A stretch of 33,091 nucleotides of DNA, from positions 1 through 33,091 of the forward strand of contig CAIYUY010000306.1 of NCBI GenBank assembly GCA_903929485.1, written 5' to 3'. The notes below the pieces were generated by a model. The model saw only the letters and a program-made list of their open reading frames with translations. It was not told where the DNA came from and ran no database searches. The stretch's first letter is position 1. Each line of letters opens with the position of its first letter. The DNA is from an uncultured Desulfuromonadales bacterium (GTDB lineage Bacteria; Desulfobacterota; Desulfuromonadia; Geobacterales; CAIOGM01). A program made the translations under genes and the position numbers. Of this stretch, positions 13,478 through 25,485 are shown in pieces.

Positions 13478-14518
13478 TTGAGCAGATATGATGAGGTGCA
13501 AAGAGAGTTGCGGGGGGCGCCCAAAAGGTGGCTGGTTACCGGTTGCGCCGGGTTCATCGGTTCGAACCTGCTGGAGCAGCTCCTCCGTTTGGATCAGACG
13601 GTGGCGGGGTTGGATAATTTTTCCACCGGGAAGCAGAGCAACCTGGAGCAGGTCAAAAACCTGGTGACCCCGGAGCAGTGGGGACGGTTCACCTTTGCCC
13701 GGGGGGATATTCGGGAGCTGGAGTTCTGCCGGAGTCTCTGTCGCGGGGTCGACTACGTACTCCATGAGGCGGCTCTCGGCTCGGTTCCTCGCTCATTGGA
13801 AGATCCACTTACTACCAACGACAACAACGTCAACGGCACCCTGAACATGCTGGTGGCGGTGCGGGACGAAGGGGTGAAACGGATGGTCTACGCGGCCAGC
13901 AGTTCCACCTATGGGGACCATCCGGGGCTTCCCAAGGTTGAGGATGTCATCGGTAAGCCGCTCTCCCCTTATGCCGTGACCAAGTACGTGAACGAACTGT
14001 ATGCCGACGTCTTTGCCCGGAGTTACGGTATCCAGACGATTGGTCTCCGTTATTTCAACGTCTTCGGTCCCCGTCAGGACCCGGACGGAGCCTACGCCGC
14101 CGTCATCCCCCGCTGGATAGCGGCGCTTATCAAGGGGGAGCAGGTTTACATTAACGGCACCGGAGAGACCAGCCGGGATTTCTGTTTCGTGAAGAACGTG
14201 GTTCAGATGAATATCCTGGCCGCCACGGCCGGCGAACCCGAGGCGGTGAACCAGGTTTATAATACTGCGTTGAACGCTCGGACCTCCCTTAACGAACTGT
14301 ACGCCATGCTTCGGGAGCGGCTCCTCCCTCATTACCCTCATCTGGCCGGAGCCCGGCCGATTCACCGCGACTTCCGCCAGGGGGATGTGCTTCACTCCCA
14401 GGCTGACATCGGCAAAGGGCGCAGACTACTGGGGTATGACCCTACCCACACTATTAATCAGGGGCTGGACGCCGCCCTTCAATGGTACATCAGCAATGTT
14501 GGAGCGTCGCCGGCATGA
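13478..14518 (+). CDS. tviC: UDP-N-acetylglucosamine 4-epimerase (WbpP/TviC-like)
   Basis: This short-chain dehydrogenase/reductase-type epimerase interconverts UDP-GlcNAc(A) and UDP-GalNAc(A) with bound NAD. It has the glycine-rich [10 protein letters not shown] (21-30), the serine cluster AASSSTYG (139-146) and the catalytic [11 protein letters not shown] (Tyr165, Lys169). Length (346 aa) is normal. It appears to begin at a TTG (13478) with GGAGGTGG about 7 bases upstream; no in-frame ATG precedes the nucleotide-binding motif, so the rare start is likely. With the preceding dehydrogenase it forms a UDP-GalNAcA-type pathway feeding the exosortase-linked polysaccharide. Confidence 0.88.
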   Translation: MSRYDEVQRELRGAPKRWLVTGCAGFIGSNLLEQLLRLDQTVAGLDNFSTGKQSNLEQVKNLVTPEQWGRFTFARGDIRELEFCRSLCRGVDYVLHEAALGSVPRSLEDPLTTNDNNVNGTLNMLVAVRDEGVKRMVYAASSSTYGDHPGLPKVEDVIGKPLSPYAVTKYVNELYADVFARSYGIQTIGLRYFNVFGPRQDPDGAYAAVIPRWIAALIKGEQVYINGTGETSRDFCFVKNVVQMNILAATAGEPEAVNQVYNTALNARTSLNELYAMLRERLLPHYPHLAGARPIHRDFRQGDVLHSQADIGKGRRLLGYDPTHTINQGLDAALQWYISNVGASPA

Positions 14519-14546
14519 TCCAATTAATCCTACGAAGGAGTAGATC

Positions 14547-15137
14547 ATGAAAATAATCACCCTCTTGGGGAGCCCTCGCTCCCAGGGAAATAGCTGCACC
14601 ATCGCCCGCCGTTTTCAGGCGACGGCGGCCGCCCTGGGCGCGGAGATCAAGAGTTTCGAGCTGAACAGACTTACCTATCGGGGATGCCAGGGGTGCTACG
14701 CCTGCAAGCAGGGGCAGGAAAACTGTATCCTCAACGACGACCTCACCGAGGTGCTTGCCGCGGTGGCGGAGGCTGACGTACTGCTCCTGGCGACGCCGGT
14801 TTACTACGGTGACATGACCGCCCAGCTTAAAGGTTTCATGGACCGGACCTATTCCTATCTGAAGGCGGATTATCTGACCAATCCCAGCCCCAGCCGCCTT
14901 TCCCCCAAGAAGCTGGTTTTCGTCATCACCCAGGGGCATCCGGATGAGACACTCTTCGCCGATATCTTTCCCCGTTACGACGCCTTTCTCAAGTGGCTCG
15001 GCTTCGGCGAAAGTCACCTGCTTCGCGTCTGCGGCGTCGGACCTTCCATGGACGCTCTTCCCGAGACGACCCTGCTTCAGGCCGACGACCTGGCCCGGCA
15101 ATTGGTGGGGGGGAAGAACAACCTCCTTGCCTTTTAA
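14547..15137 (+). CDS. Flavodoxin-like NAD(P)H-dependent FMN reductase
   Basis: The 196-aa protein has a flavodoxin fold with the FMN phosphate-binding loop LLGSPRSQGNSCTIA at its start. It also has TPVYYGDMTAQLKGFMDR, the flavin-ring loop. A CQGCYACKQGQENC cluster (about residues 49-62) follows the second strand, as in iron-sulfur flavoproteins. It could be a redox protein or a flavin reductase. AAGGAG is 7 bases upstream. It lies 28 bases after the epimerase and may share its transcript, although its role in polysaccharide synthesis is unclear. Confidence 0.83.
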   Translation: MKIITLLGSPRSQGNSCTIARRFQATAAALGAEIKSFELNRLTYRGCQGCYACKQGQENCILNDDLTEVLAAVAEADVLLLATPVYYGDMTAQLKGFMDRTYSYLKADYLTNPSPSRLSPKKLVFVITQGHPDETLFADIFPRYDAFLKWLGFGESHLLRVCGVGPSMDALPETTLLQADDLARQLVGGKNNLLAF

Positions 15138-15202
15138 TCGAGCAGACTGTTTTCTTTGTGTGATTCAATCTCGGCCGCACCCTCCTTTCTCAATTCGAGG
15201 AC

Positions 15203-15235
15203 CAGCGAGAGTGCGTGAAAAGCGCTTTCTCGCTG
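15203..15235 (+). terminator. Hairpin after the FMN reductase
   Basis: CAGCGAGA (15203-15210) pairs with TCTCGCTG (15228-15235), eight pairs with a 17-base loop, in a T-rich region. It is a possible terminator for the reductase gene. No clean T run follows. Confidence 0.4.
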
Positions 15236-15359
15236 ATTCTCATTCTATTTATTCTCCTTCTATTTTTCAGTGAACAGTCTTACCCTTTCGGATGTTGAAT
15301 CGAGCATCGGATACTTGTTGTAGAAATCCTCGGTAGCATAATTAAAAAAAAAGTTGACT

Positions 15360-15387
15360 GGGCAGGCTAACCGCGTGCCCTTTTTTT
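15360..15387 (+). terminator. Terminator-like hairpin with T run
   Basis: GGGCA (15360-15364) and TGCCC (15376-15380) flank an 11-base loop, followed by seven T. An A run (15343-15352) precedes the hairpin. It separates the reductase region from the toxin-antitoxin operon. Confidence 0.55.
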
Positions 15388-15431
15388 AATTCTCCATTGC
15401 TTCTGCTACGTCAATGGCGTATGGTAGAGTC

Positions 15432-15752
15432 ATGGTCATCATCGAAACCCCAATATTTACCAAGCAGCTTTTATCCAATCTCTCCGACGAGGAATATCGT
15501 CTGTTTCAGGCAACCCTGCTGAAGCGACCTGATGTCGGAAAAGTCATTCCCGGCGGCGGTGGACTCCGCAAAGTGAGATGGGGTTTGGAAGGGCGAGGCA
15601 AAAGCGGGGGCGCAAGGGTAATTTACTACTGGTTTACGGAGAAAGGTACTATTCTGCTGTTGTTCATATATCCAAAATACGTGCAGGAGACCCTTACTCA
15701 GGATCAACTTAAACAACTCAAGAAGATCGTCGAGGAGGAATATCATGGATGA
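15432..15752 (+). CDS. RelE/HigB-type toxin
   Basis: The 106-aa product (from ATG 15432: MVIIETPIFTKQLLSNLSDEEY) shows the RelE-fold pattern: an early helix pair, GGGLRKVRWGLEGRGKSGGARVIYYW, then LLFIYPKYVQETLTQDQLKQLKKIV. These toxins cut mRNA at the ribosome. The gene overlaps the HTH antitoxin by 8 bases (toxin first, as in HigBA). A weak TTGCTT-17-TATGGT promoter would place the transcript start near the ATG. The track start at 15414 has no ribosome site. A symbol is not given because HigB and RelE subfamilies cannot be separated by eye. Confidence 0.8.
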   Translation: MVIIETPIFTKQLLSNLSDEEYRLFQATLLKRPDVGKVIPGGGGLRKVRWGLEGRGKSGGARVIYYWFTEKGTILLLFIYPKYVQETLTQDQLKQLKKIVEEEYHG

Positions 15753-16104
15753 AGAACTTTTTCAGGAACTGTTGGCAAGCGTGAAGCAAGGCGCAGAGAT
15801 AATGAAAGGTGCAATGCAGCCATCTCGATCATTTGAGTTCCCGGAAACCGAAGTTCGTGCTCTACGTGAGCAATTCGGTCTCTCACAAGATAAGTTCGCA
15901 GACCTTGTGGGTATCAGCGTAGGAACATTAAGAAACTGGGAACAAGGCCGACGTAAACCGGAAGGCCCCGCACGTGTTCTTTTGCAGGTTGCCTCCCGCC
16001 ACCCGGAGGCGCTTCTGGACATTGGAAGGGAACAGCCAAAACGAGCAGACCGCGCAGCATCATCCCCTTCAACCGGACGAACTAAAAAGGTTCTCGTCGG
16101 TTAA
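15745..16104 (+). CDS. XRE-family HTH antitoxin (HigA-like)
   Basis: This 119-aa partner of the upstream toxin has a clear XRE helix-turn-helix: VRALREQFGLSQDKFADLVGISVGTLRNWEQGRRKPEGPARVLLQVA (about residues 37-85). The N-terminal part may contact the toxin. It probably neutralises the toxin and represses the operon. The start ATG lies within the toxin stop region with AGGAGG upstream. The C-terminal Ser/Thr/Lys-rich tail (SPSTGRTKKVLVG) is less conserved-looking. The pair appears intact. Confidence 0.85.
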   Translation: MDEELFQELLASVKQGAEIMKGAMQPSRSFEFPETEVRALREQFGLSQDKFADLVGISVGTLRNWEQGRRKPEGPARVLLQVASRHPEALLDIGREQPKRADRAASSPSTGRTKKVLVG

Positions 16105-16318
16105 ACCTCTATCGGACTCCCTGCGCAAGGCAACAATGAAAACAAATGAAATTCTAACCGGAAAATTGGCGCCGTCATAAGTTACGATCATTAATGATTC
16201 CATAACTCAGTGTCTGCTGAAATGGATCTCCTTGCCACTGTTCGGAGGTGCTTTTTTCATTAGGTGATTCGCGATAAAGACAATACCACCTCAATATATT
16301 TACCCTGTATGATTGTAG

Positions 16319-16339
16319 GGATACCCCTTGCGGGTATCC
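16319..16339. terminator. GGATACCC hairpin
   Basis: GGATACCC (16319-16326) and GGGTATCC (16332-16339) form a perfect 8-bp stem with a five-base loop. A weak T-rich tail (TGTTCTT) follows. The same stem with another loop occurs at 22798-22818. It may terminate the toxin-antitoxin transcript or be a dispersed repeat. Confidence 0.55.
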
Positions 16340-16360
16340 TGTTCTTAAATCGTTAATCAC

Positions 16361-16406
16361 GGGCGCCAGCAAGGAGCGCCCCCCTGGTAACTCGGAGGTT
16401 TTTACC
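16361..16406 (+). other. Structured-looking non-coding segment upstream of GNAT-kinase gene
   Basis: In the 430-base gap (16105-16534), GGGCGC/GCGCCC (16361-16381) makes a 6-bp stem, and GGTAA/TTACC (16386-16406) makes a second. A CCGGGGAGTTCCGG stretch follows. It does not match the riboswitch classes I know (GEMM, guanidine, fluoride, cobalamin). It may be an RNA leader of the downstream gene or only local hairpins. Confidence 0.3.
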
Positions 16407-16534
16407 GCACCGGGGAGTTCCGGGATGAACGTGAAATCTTGTCACGACCCAGTGACTGTGCTAACGTGATCACATTGTAACGCTGCCGGAAGTAATTCAG
16501 AAAATGACCTATCCATTAAAGGCGGTGTCACCAG

Positions 16535-18508
16535 ATGGAATGGCAAAGCGATCAATTCCCGTACATAAAAAGGCTTACCCCCGATTACGAAAAGGCGATC
16601 GCGAACCTCCCCCTCCTCAATATCGACTCGCTGCTGATCCCGTCTCCCTATATCCTGGACAAGGCCCTGGACATCGACTACGGGCACAGTTTCGTCTGGG
16701 ATGAAAAGGGTGAACTGCTGGGGTATATGCTGGTGTATGCCATGCCGGATCGGAGCAAGTTCCATATCTACCGTCAGGTTACCAGTCCTTTCGGAAGGGG
16801 GAAAGGAATCGGCACGGCCTTTATTCGCTATCTTGCCCAGACGGTGGCGCCGGATTCCCTTATCTACCTGTATGTCTGGGATAAGCTGATCAGCTCCATC
16901 GACTTTTTCAGAAGCAAGGGTTTCACCGTGGAGGATCTCACGGTCTACCGGAAGATGAAGTTCCACCTCATGTCGGTAACTGCTTCCAGGCTCAGGGAAA
17001 AGGTGGTCTCAACCAGCCGTCCGGATGTCTCCATGGTTGAAGAGTTCTCCAAGGTGCGCCATGACGTGAAAAAATCAGTGAAGGTCCTCTTTGACATGTG
17101 CGCCATAATGTCGGAAGACAATATCAATAAGGTTGCCGAGGATATAAACAGGGAGACTACCGCGCTTCTCAACACCCTGAACATGTACGAGGATACGACT
17201 CACACTTCACACAAGGTCTCCCTCAAGGATCTGATTACGGAACGACTCCTCCCCTTTGTGGAAGCGGTGGATAGTTCCTGCCAGGTTAGACTGATCCTTA
17301 AAGGGAGGATTGCGCCGGTAACCGGCAGTTACACAAATTTCAGTCGCGCCTTGATAAATATCGTGGCAAACGCCATGGATGCCATAAAGTCGGCGGAGAG
17401 ACGAGGCTTGATCGAATTCACCCTGGAGCAGCAGGATGATACGGTCACCCTTGTCATAATGGACAATGGTATCGGTATTGCTCCCGGTAGGCTCATCCGG
17501 GGAGCGGATCGGGCGCCGCTCTTTGTCGGCATCTCCACTAAATCCAGCATGGCCGGCGAGGGGATCGGGACGAAACAGGTCTACTCGACTTTTGGCGCGG
17601 ATAACCTTGTCGTGGAAAGCAAGGAAGGTGAATTCACCCGGTGGACCATCTCCCTGAAAAGAACTGTCGCCAAGGAGACGGCGCTGCTGGCGGATCTGAG
17701 CACCCGGTATGTCAGGTTCATCAAGTCAACCCAAAAAATAGGAATTTCCAGGGGGAGCAGCAGGACCGATATCGCCGGCTTCATCTGGCAGCTCAGACAG
17801 ATGGAACTGTTCAGCTACGATCTCCTCTACCACTTCAGCAGGTATAACAACATCCGGGATATCTTCCACTCTGTTCTTCTGTACCGGTTCGGCGGTAAAC
17901 CGTTCGATTACCTCAAGGACGAGGTGAGGAAGTGCCGCATCCATGACAGCTCCATCGGATCGTGGCTGCTGGGAATGATCAAGCGGATCAGCAGGAATGA
18001 GAGCTACCTGGCGGAGCTTGTGCCGTTTCAGGAGTACAAGGATGTCCTGTTCCAGAGTTATGGCCAGGCCGTCGGCCGCACCATGATCTTCACTCTTGAC
18101 CCTGAAAGCGGTCATTTTTTCACCACTGATCGAAAGTTTGCGGAACATCTGGACTTTGTGCCGTATCTTCGCCGCACCAGGGATGAACTGCTACGGGGAG
18201 AACTTGTCGGCGATGTCAGGAATGTCGGCAGCCCTATCTACCTGGGGGTCTGGAGCGTAACGGATATTCAGGATCTGAACAAGAAATTGCAGTTGATCCG
18301 GAGAGGGGCGGAGCAACTGCTGAAGATGGGGCTCAACAGGGAAAAGAGGATCGCCTTCTACTCCACCACGTATAATAGCTGTGACAAAGAGATCGATACC
18401 CAGAAGAGTGTGACGCTGGGGGAGATGGCAGCTCTTGATGCAGTGGAGATGGGTCGGTTCATCAGGGACGCCGACAACGAGATGATGGGGGTTCTCCTCA
18501 CCACCTGA
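16535..18508 (+). CDS. GNAT acetyltransferase-histidine kinase fusion protein
   Basis: The 657-aa protein joins three parts. Residues about 10-145 look like a GNAT N-acetyltransferase (YRQVTSPFGRGKGIGTAFIRYL holds the acetyl-CoA loop; YVWDKLISSIDFFRSKGF follows). Residues 165-375 look like a histidine kinase. A candidate phosphoacceptor lies in VRHDVKKSVK (His176), the N box in FSRALINIVANAMDAI (Asn275/279), G1 in MDNGIGI and G2 in GEGIGTKQVY. The last 280 residues are unrecognised. No signal peptide or membrane helix is visible, so it is probably cytoplasmic. No response regulator is adjacent. The ribosome site is weak. Confidence 0.75.
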   Translation: MEWQSDQFPYIKRLTPDYEKAIANLPLLNIDSLLIPSPYILDKALDIDYGHSFVWDEKGELLGYMLVYAMPDRSKFHIYRQVTSPFGRGKGIGTAFIRYLAQTVAPDSLIYLYVWDKLISSIDFFRSKGFTVEDLTVYRKMKFHLMSVTASRLREKVVSTSRPDVSMVEEFSKVRHDVKKSVKVLFDMCAIMSEDNINKVAEDINRETTALLNTLNMYEDTTHTSHKVSLKDLITERLLPFVEAVDSSCQVRLILKGRIAPVTGSYTNFSRALINIVANAMDAIKSAERRGLIEFTLEQQDDTVTLVIMDNGIGIAPGRLIRGADRAPLFVGISTKSSMAGEGIGTKQVYSTFGADNLVVESKEGEFTRWTISLKRTVAKETALLADLSTRYVRFIKSTQKIGISRGSSRTDIAGFIWQLRQMELFSYDLLYHFSRYNNIRDIFHSVLLYRFGGKPFDYLKDEVRKCRIHDSSIGSWLLGMIKRISRNESYLAELVPFQEYKDVLFQSYGQAVGRTMIFTLDPESGHFFTTDRKFAEHLDFVPYLRRTRDELLRGELVGDVRNVGSPIYLGVWSVTDIQDLNKKLQLIRRGAEQLLKMGLNREKRIAFYSTTYNSCDKEIDTQKSVTLGEMAALDAVEMGRFIRDADNEMMGVLLTT

Positions 18509-18529
18509 GCCGCCGGCGCGGTCATCACC

Positions 18530-19639
18530 TTACCTTGTTTGGGTGGCTGAAGTTACAATGACCGGGGTAACCGGTTTACTGTCCGTTGCGGAAACCGGGA
18601 CCGCTTCAATCGCCTTTACGATATCAAACCCCTGGATGACACTCCCGAATGCCGCATATCCGCCGGAGCCGGCGTCAAGGGAGGAGTTGTTAACCGTATT
18701 GAAAAAAAACTGGGTCGTTGCGGAATTAACATCGGTTGTCCGGGCCATGGCAATGGTCCCTTGCAAGTTGGTAAGCCCTGTCGCCGATGGCAGCTCCAGG
18801 GCTATCGCCCCATGAGTTGGACTCTTTTGTACGCCGTCGATGCCGAAGCCCCCTCCCTGAACCACAAAGCCCGTAACTACGCGATGAAAAATCGTACCGG
18901 CGTAGAATCCCTCGTTCACATAGCGCAGAAAGTTGTTGACGGTTATGGGCGCGTTTGTAGGATAAAACTCCACGACAATAGTTCCCATGCTGGTGACGAA
19001 GGTTACTTGAGGGGGCGGAACCGGAAATGAGATCTGTTTCAGGGCGGTTCCATCACTGGTTACGAAAATAGTCACTGTCCCTACCGAAGTCGGCGTACAT
19101 GAAAAAGTCCGCGTTGTTGCCGATCCCCCGGCTGCTTCCGTCAGGCTGGAGCAGGCGCCCACCGCCGTCACCGTGGCGTTTCCCAGATCAGCGCCGCTCA
19201 CGGTAAAGCTGCTCTGTTTCGAATACATCACCGTGGGAGAGGTGATTGAGGTCACCGCCGGGGAGAGGCAGAAGAGAGGCAATGGTGCGCCACCGGCACG
19301 TACTGCGTCGCATATTCCCGGCAGCGTGAGCAGGCTGCTTCCCGAGACCCCCTGGGGCCCCAGCGGCAGGGTCAGGTTCAGAACCTGATTGGGTGCAACC
19401 CCCGTAATGGTTGCCCCCGCCGTTGTCCCGGAACTCACCGTCCCCATGGCCATGGTAGTGGCGGGACCGGCCGGTCCCTGGAGCTGAGCTTTACTTTGAA
19501 CGCTCCCATCGGAGAAAACAAGATCTCCGCCATCCCTGATGCTCAGGTCTCCGCTGACAATGGTTGTGGCTCTAACCTCTCCGGAATAAAAGAGAACCGT
19601 GATCATGGCGACATACGGAATGGAACGGATCCAGCTCAT
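18530..19639 (-). CDS. Secreted multi-domain cyclophilin-type peptidyl-prolyl isomerase
   Basis: The 369-aa protein begins with a signal peptide (IPYVAMITVLFYSGEVRA). A short collagen-like/tail-fibre-like region follows (QLQGPAGPATTM ... LPLGPQGVSG), then a Cys-containing Ig-like middle (about 125-215). It ends with a full cyclophilin domain (about 215-365). The active-site strip is GTIFHRVVTGFVVQGGGFG, with the catalytic Arg, Phe and Gln, and NSATTQFFFN. Cyclophilins isomerise Xaa-Pro bonds, here outside the cytoplasm. GGGAGGT is 5 bases before the ATG. It converges on the GNAT-kinase gene with a 21-base gap. The combined architecture is unusual. Confidence 0.82.
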   Translation of the reverse strand: MSWIRSIPYVAMITVLFYSGEVRATTIVSGDLSIRDGGDLVFSDGSVQSKAQLQGPAGPATTMAMGTVSSGTTAGATITGVAPNQVLNLTLPLGPQGVSGSSLLTLPGICDAVRAGGAPLPLFCLSPAVTSITSPTVMYSKQSSFTVSGADLGNATVTAVGACSSLTEAAGGSATTRTFSCTPTSVGTVTIFVTSDGTALKQISFPVPPPQVTFVTSMGTIVVEFYPTNAPITVNNFLRYVNEGFYAGTIFHRVVTGFVVQGGGFGIDGVQKSPTHGAIALELPSATGLTNLQGTIAMARTTDVNSATTQFFFNTVNNSSLDAGSGGYAAFGSVIQGFDIVKAIEAVPVSATDSKPVTPVIVTSATQTR

Positions 19640-19732
19640 TGCTACCTCCCTACCTTCGGTTGTCGTTGGATGAAACAGCAGAGGCGAGGCCCTTTAAGCC
19701 CCGCCTCCGCCTGCGTCAGGTATCTATTTTGC

Positions 19733-21789
19733 TTATCCCAGTCGCCCGAAGTCGGCGATTCCTCCCACCAGGCGGGCGATCCCCGTGAGGAGCGCCAGGC
19801 GGTTGGCCCGGACTTGCAGGTTCTCATCCATGACCATGACCTTCTGGAAGAAGGTGTCGATGGGGGCGCGGAGGGTGGCGATCTGGGTGAGGGCGTCCAG
19901 GTAGGCGTGAGCCGCCACCTTTTCCTCCACCGAGCTCTTCACTCCGGCGAAGGCGTCGCAGAGTTCCCCTTCCGCCGGATCGGTGAAGAGGGTCGGGTCA
20001 ACGGCTGTATCAACCCCCTCCTTGACGATGTTGGCCGCCCGTTTGAATCCCACCGCCAGAGACTGGAAATCGGGGTGATTCTTGAACCGGGCCAGGGCGG
20101 CGATCCGTTCCTTGGCGTCCACCAGGTCGTCGCACCCCACGGCCACGGCCGCCTCCACGGCGTCACCGGGGAATTCTCCGCTCTGCAGGTTGACGAAGCG
20201 GCCCCGGAAGAATTCACGCACATCGGCGGCCACCTCTTCCTTGGGACGGATCAGCTTCGGTTCCAGGAGCGTGAGGCTCTGGCTGATAATGTCGGAAAGG
20301 GAGAGACGGTACCCCCGGTTGAGGATGATGGCGATGATCCCCAGGGCCGCCCGGCGGAGGGCATAGGGGTCGGCGGCTCCCGTGGGGACCAGTCCCACGC
20401 CGAAGCAGCCGCAGATACTGTCCAGCTTGTCGGCCATGGAGACGATGGCCCCGATATCCGAGGTGGGGAGGACGCCTCCCGCCTGATTGGGGAGGTAATG
20501 CTCGGCGATGGCCTGAGCTACCTCGGGCGCCTCCCCCTGGAGCAGGGCGTATTCCCTCCCCATGATCCCCTGGACTTCGGGGAATTCCCCCACCATTCCG
20601 GTGACCAGGTCGGCCTTGCTGAGCCAGGCGGCCCTTGATACCTGGGGCTTTACCGCCGGGGCGAGCTGCTGTGCCAACTCTTCGGCTATGGCCCGGAACC
20701 GCTCCATCTTTTCATGGGATGTTCCCAGCTTCTGCTGATAAACCACCGATTTGAGTGCTTCAACTCGCTGGGAAAGGGGAACTTTCTTGTCCTCTTCGAA
20801 GAAGAAGCGGGCGTCGGAGAGCCGCGCCCGGAGAACCCGTTCGTTCCCCTTCACCACCACGTCGGGATTCTCGGTGAGGGTGTTGTTGACGGTGATGAAG
20901 CCGGGCATGAGCTTGCCGGAAGAGTCCACGATGGAGAAGTAGCGCTGGTGGCTCCGCATGGAGGTGATGAGCACCTCCTTGGGGACCTCCAGGAAGCCGG
21001 CGTCAAAGGTTCCCCGCACCACGCTGGGATATTCCACCAGGTAGGTCACCTCATCCAGGAGCCCTTCATCGGGGAGGAGTTCACCGCCGGCGGCCACCGC
21101 CGCCAGTTCCACCAGGCTTTGGATGATCTCCCGTCGCTCTTGGGGATCGGGGATGACGAAGTTTTGCCGGCACTCCTCCTGGTACTGGGCAAAATTTCGC
21201 ACAGGGAAGGTGACGTCGGCCATGAACCGGTGTCCCCGGGAACTGTTGCCGCTCCGGATGGGGCCGAAGGAGAAGGGGACCACGACCCCGTCGAAGAGAG
21301 CCACGATCCAGTGGATGGGACGGGCGAAGCGGACGTCAAAGTCCCCCCAGTGCATGGACTTCTTGAAGGGGATGTTTCCCATGAGCCGGGGGAGGATGGC
21401 CGGGAGGAGTTCCGCCGTGGGGCGTCCCGTCTCCTTCTTCACCGCGGCGATGTACTCCCCCTTTTCCGTTGTAATGATCCGGAGGGAGGTCACGTCAACC
21501 CCTTGTCCCCGGGCGAACCCTTGGGCTGCCTTGGTGGGAACGCCGTCGGGGCCGAAGGCGATGCTTCTGGCCGGTCCCATGGCGGTGAGTTCGGCGTCGG
21601 GCTGCTCCGCCGCCACGCCGGACACCACCAGGATCAGACGGCGGGGGGTCGCCATGGTCCTGACCCCGGTGAAGGGGATCCGGGCCTGCTCCAGCTCCCT
21701 GGTGATGAGCACCTTCATGTCGGCCATGGCCTTGGGGAGGAACCCGGCGGGGATCTCCTCGGTGCCGATTTCCAGAAACAGTTCCTTGC

Positions 21790-21793
<4 letters not shown>
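19733..21793 (-). CDS. glyS: Glycyl-tRNA synthetase beta chain
   Basis: The beta chain binds tRNA and, with GlyQ, charges tRNA-Gly in an alpha2-beta2 enzyme. The product (686 aa, usual length about 690) starts [20 protein letters not shown], a family signature. It contains [20 protein letters not shown] and a C-terminal anticodon-binding DALR-type region ending [15 protein letters not shown]. The track adds 54 residues upstream, which are a shadow of glyQ. The ATG at 21793 has AAAGGAGGG upstream and overlaps the glyQ stop. No truncation is seen. Confidence 0.96.
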
Positions 21794-22668
<875 letters not shown>

Positions 22669-22797
22669 CGGATGATCCTCCTGTTGCGAGAAGAGCTGTC
22701 ATGAGGAACGAATATACAAAAGAGACGGTGTAATTGCAAGGAGTTCGGCGCTTGGCGGGTGGAATTGAAGAAGGAGGCGTAACTTCAACGGAAAACA

Positions 22798-22818
22798 GGA
22801 TACCCGCGTGGGGTATCC
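22798..22818. repeat. Second GGATACCC/GGGTATCC hairpin
   Basis: GGATACCC (22798-22805) and GGGTATCC (22811-22818) form the same 8-bp stem seen at 16319, here with loop GCGTG. It lies between maeB and glyQ. The same two 8-mers also occur singly at 32795 (GGATACCC) and 33002 (GGGTATCC). Confidence 0.55.
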
Positions 22819-22851
22819 GTACACTTTTGTCGCGTGATTCCGGACGTAAAA

Positions 22852-22871
22852 GGGGAGCCTTTCGGCTCCCC
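22852..22871 (-). terminator. Rho-independent terminator of maeB
   Basis: On the minus strand, GGGGAGCC-GAAA-GGCTCCCC is a perfect 8-bp stem with a GNRA-type tetraloop. It is followed by a short T run (TTTT). It lies 28 bases after the maeB stop. Confidence 0.85.
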
Positions 22872-22899
22872 CCGTTTGTTTCGTTCTCTTCTCCGATGG

Positions 22900-25155
<2,256 letters not shown>

Positions 25156-25381
25156 TCGTTTCTCCTTTGGCATGTTTATTTTTGGTAAAATGCACAGTGT
25201 GTAACCGATTGATTCTGAACGAAATAAGAATGCTTCTATTTTATGACCGCTAAATACGATAATGATTGATTACGGTAAAGTCAATAACGTTTTAAGACTT
25301 CTCAAACTTTTCAGCATGTTCCGTCATGTCGGCCGGCGCTGGGCGCATTCTGATTTTGTCTCCCCTCGGACGCTGCAACTC

Positions 25382-25410
25382 ATGACAAAGGTGATGAATA
25401 CTGCTATAAT
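25382..25410 (+). promoter_or_regulatory. Sigma-70 promoter of the HIT gene
   Basis: ATGACA (25382-25387; five of six -35 bases) and a perfect TATAAT (25405-25410) are spaced by 17 bp. Transcription would start near 25417, about 70 bases before the HIT start. The rest of the 25,156-25,485 gap is AT-rich with no other clear feature; the maeB promoter must lie in it on the minus strand. Confidence 0.7.
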
Positions 25411-25485
25411 CACCCTTTCTAAATCTATTACCGAGTTCACCTCCCCATTTTTCCGGGGGAGAGAGCTCCGAAAGGGATGAACCGG

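Noticed and set aside
16361-16430. Known riboswitch (GEMM, guanidine, fluoride)
   Set aside because: Consensus core bases of these classes are missing; only local stems are supported.
19496-20638. 380-aa plus-strand ORF opposite glyS and the cyclophilin start
   Set aside because: It spans the end of glyS and the cyclophilin start in antisense; no motif.
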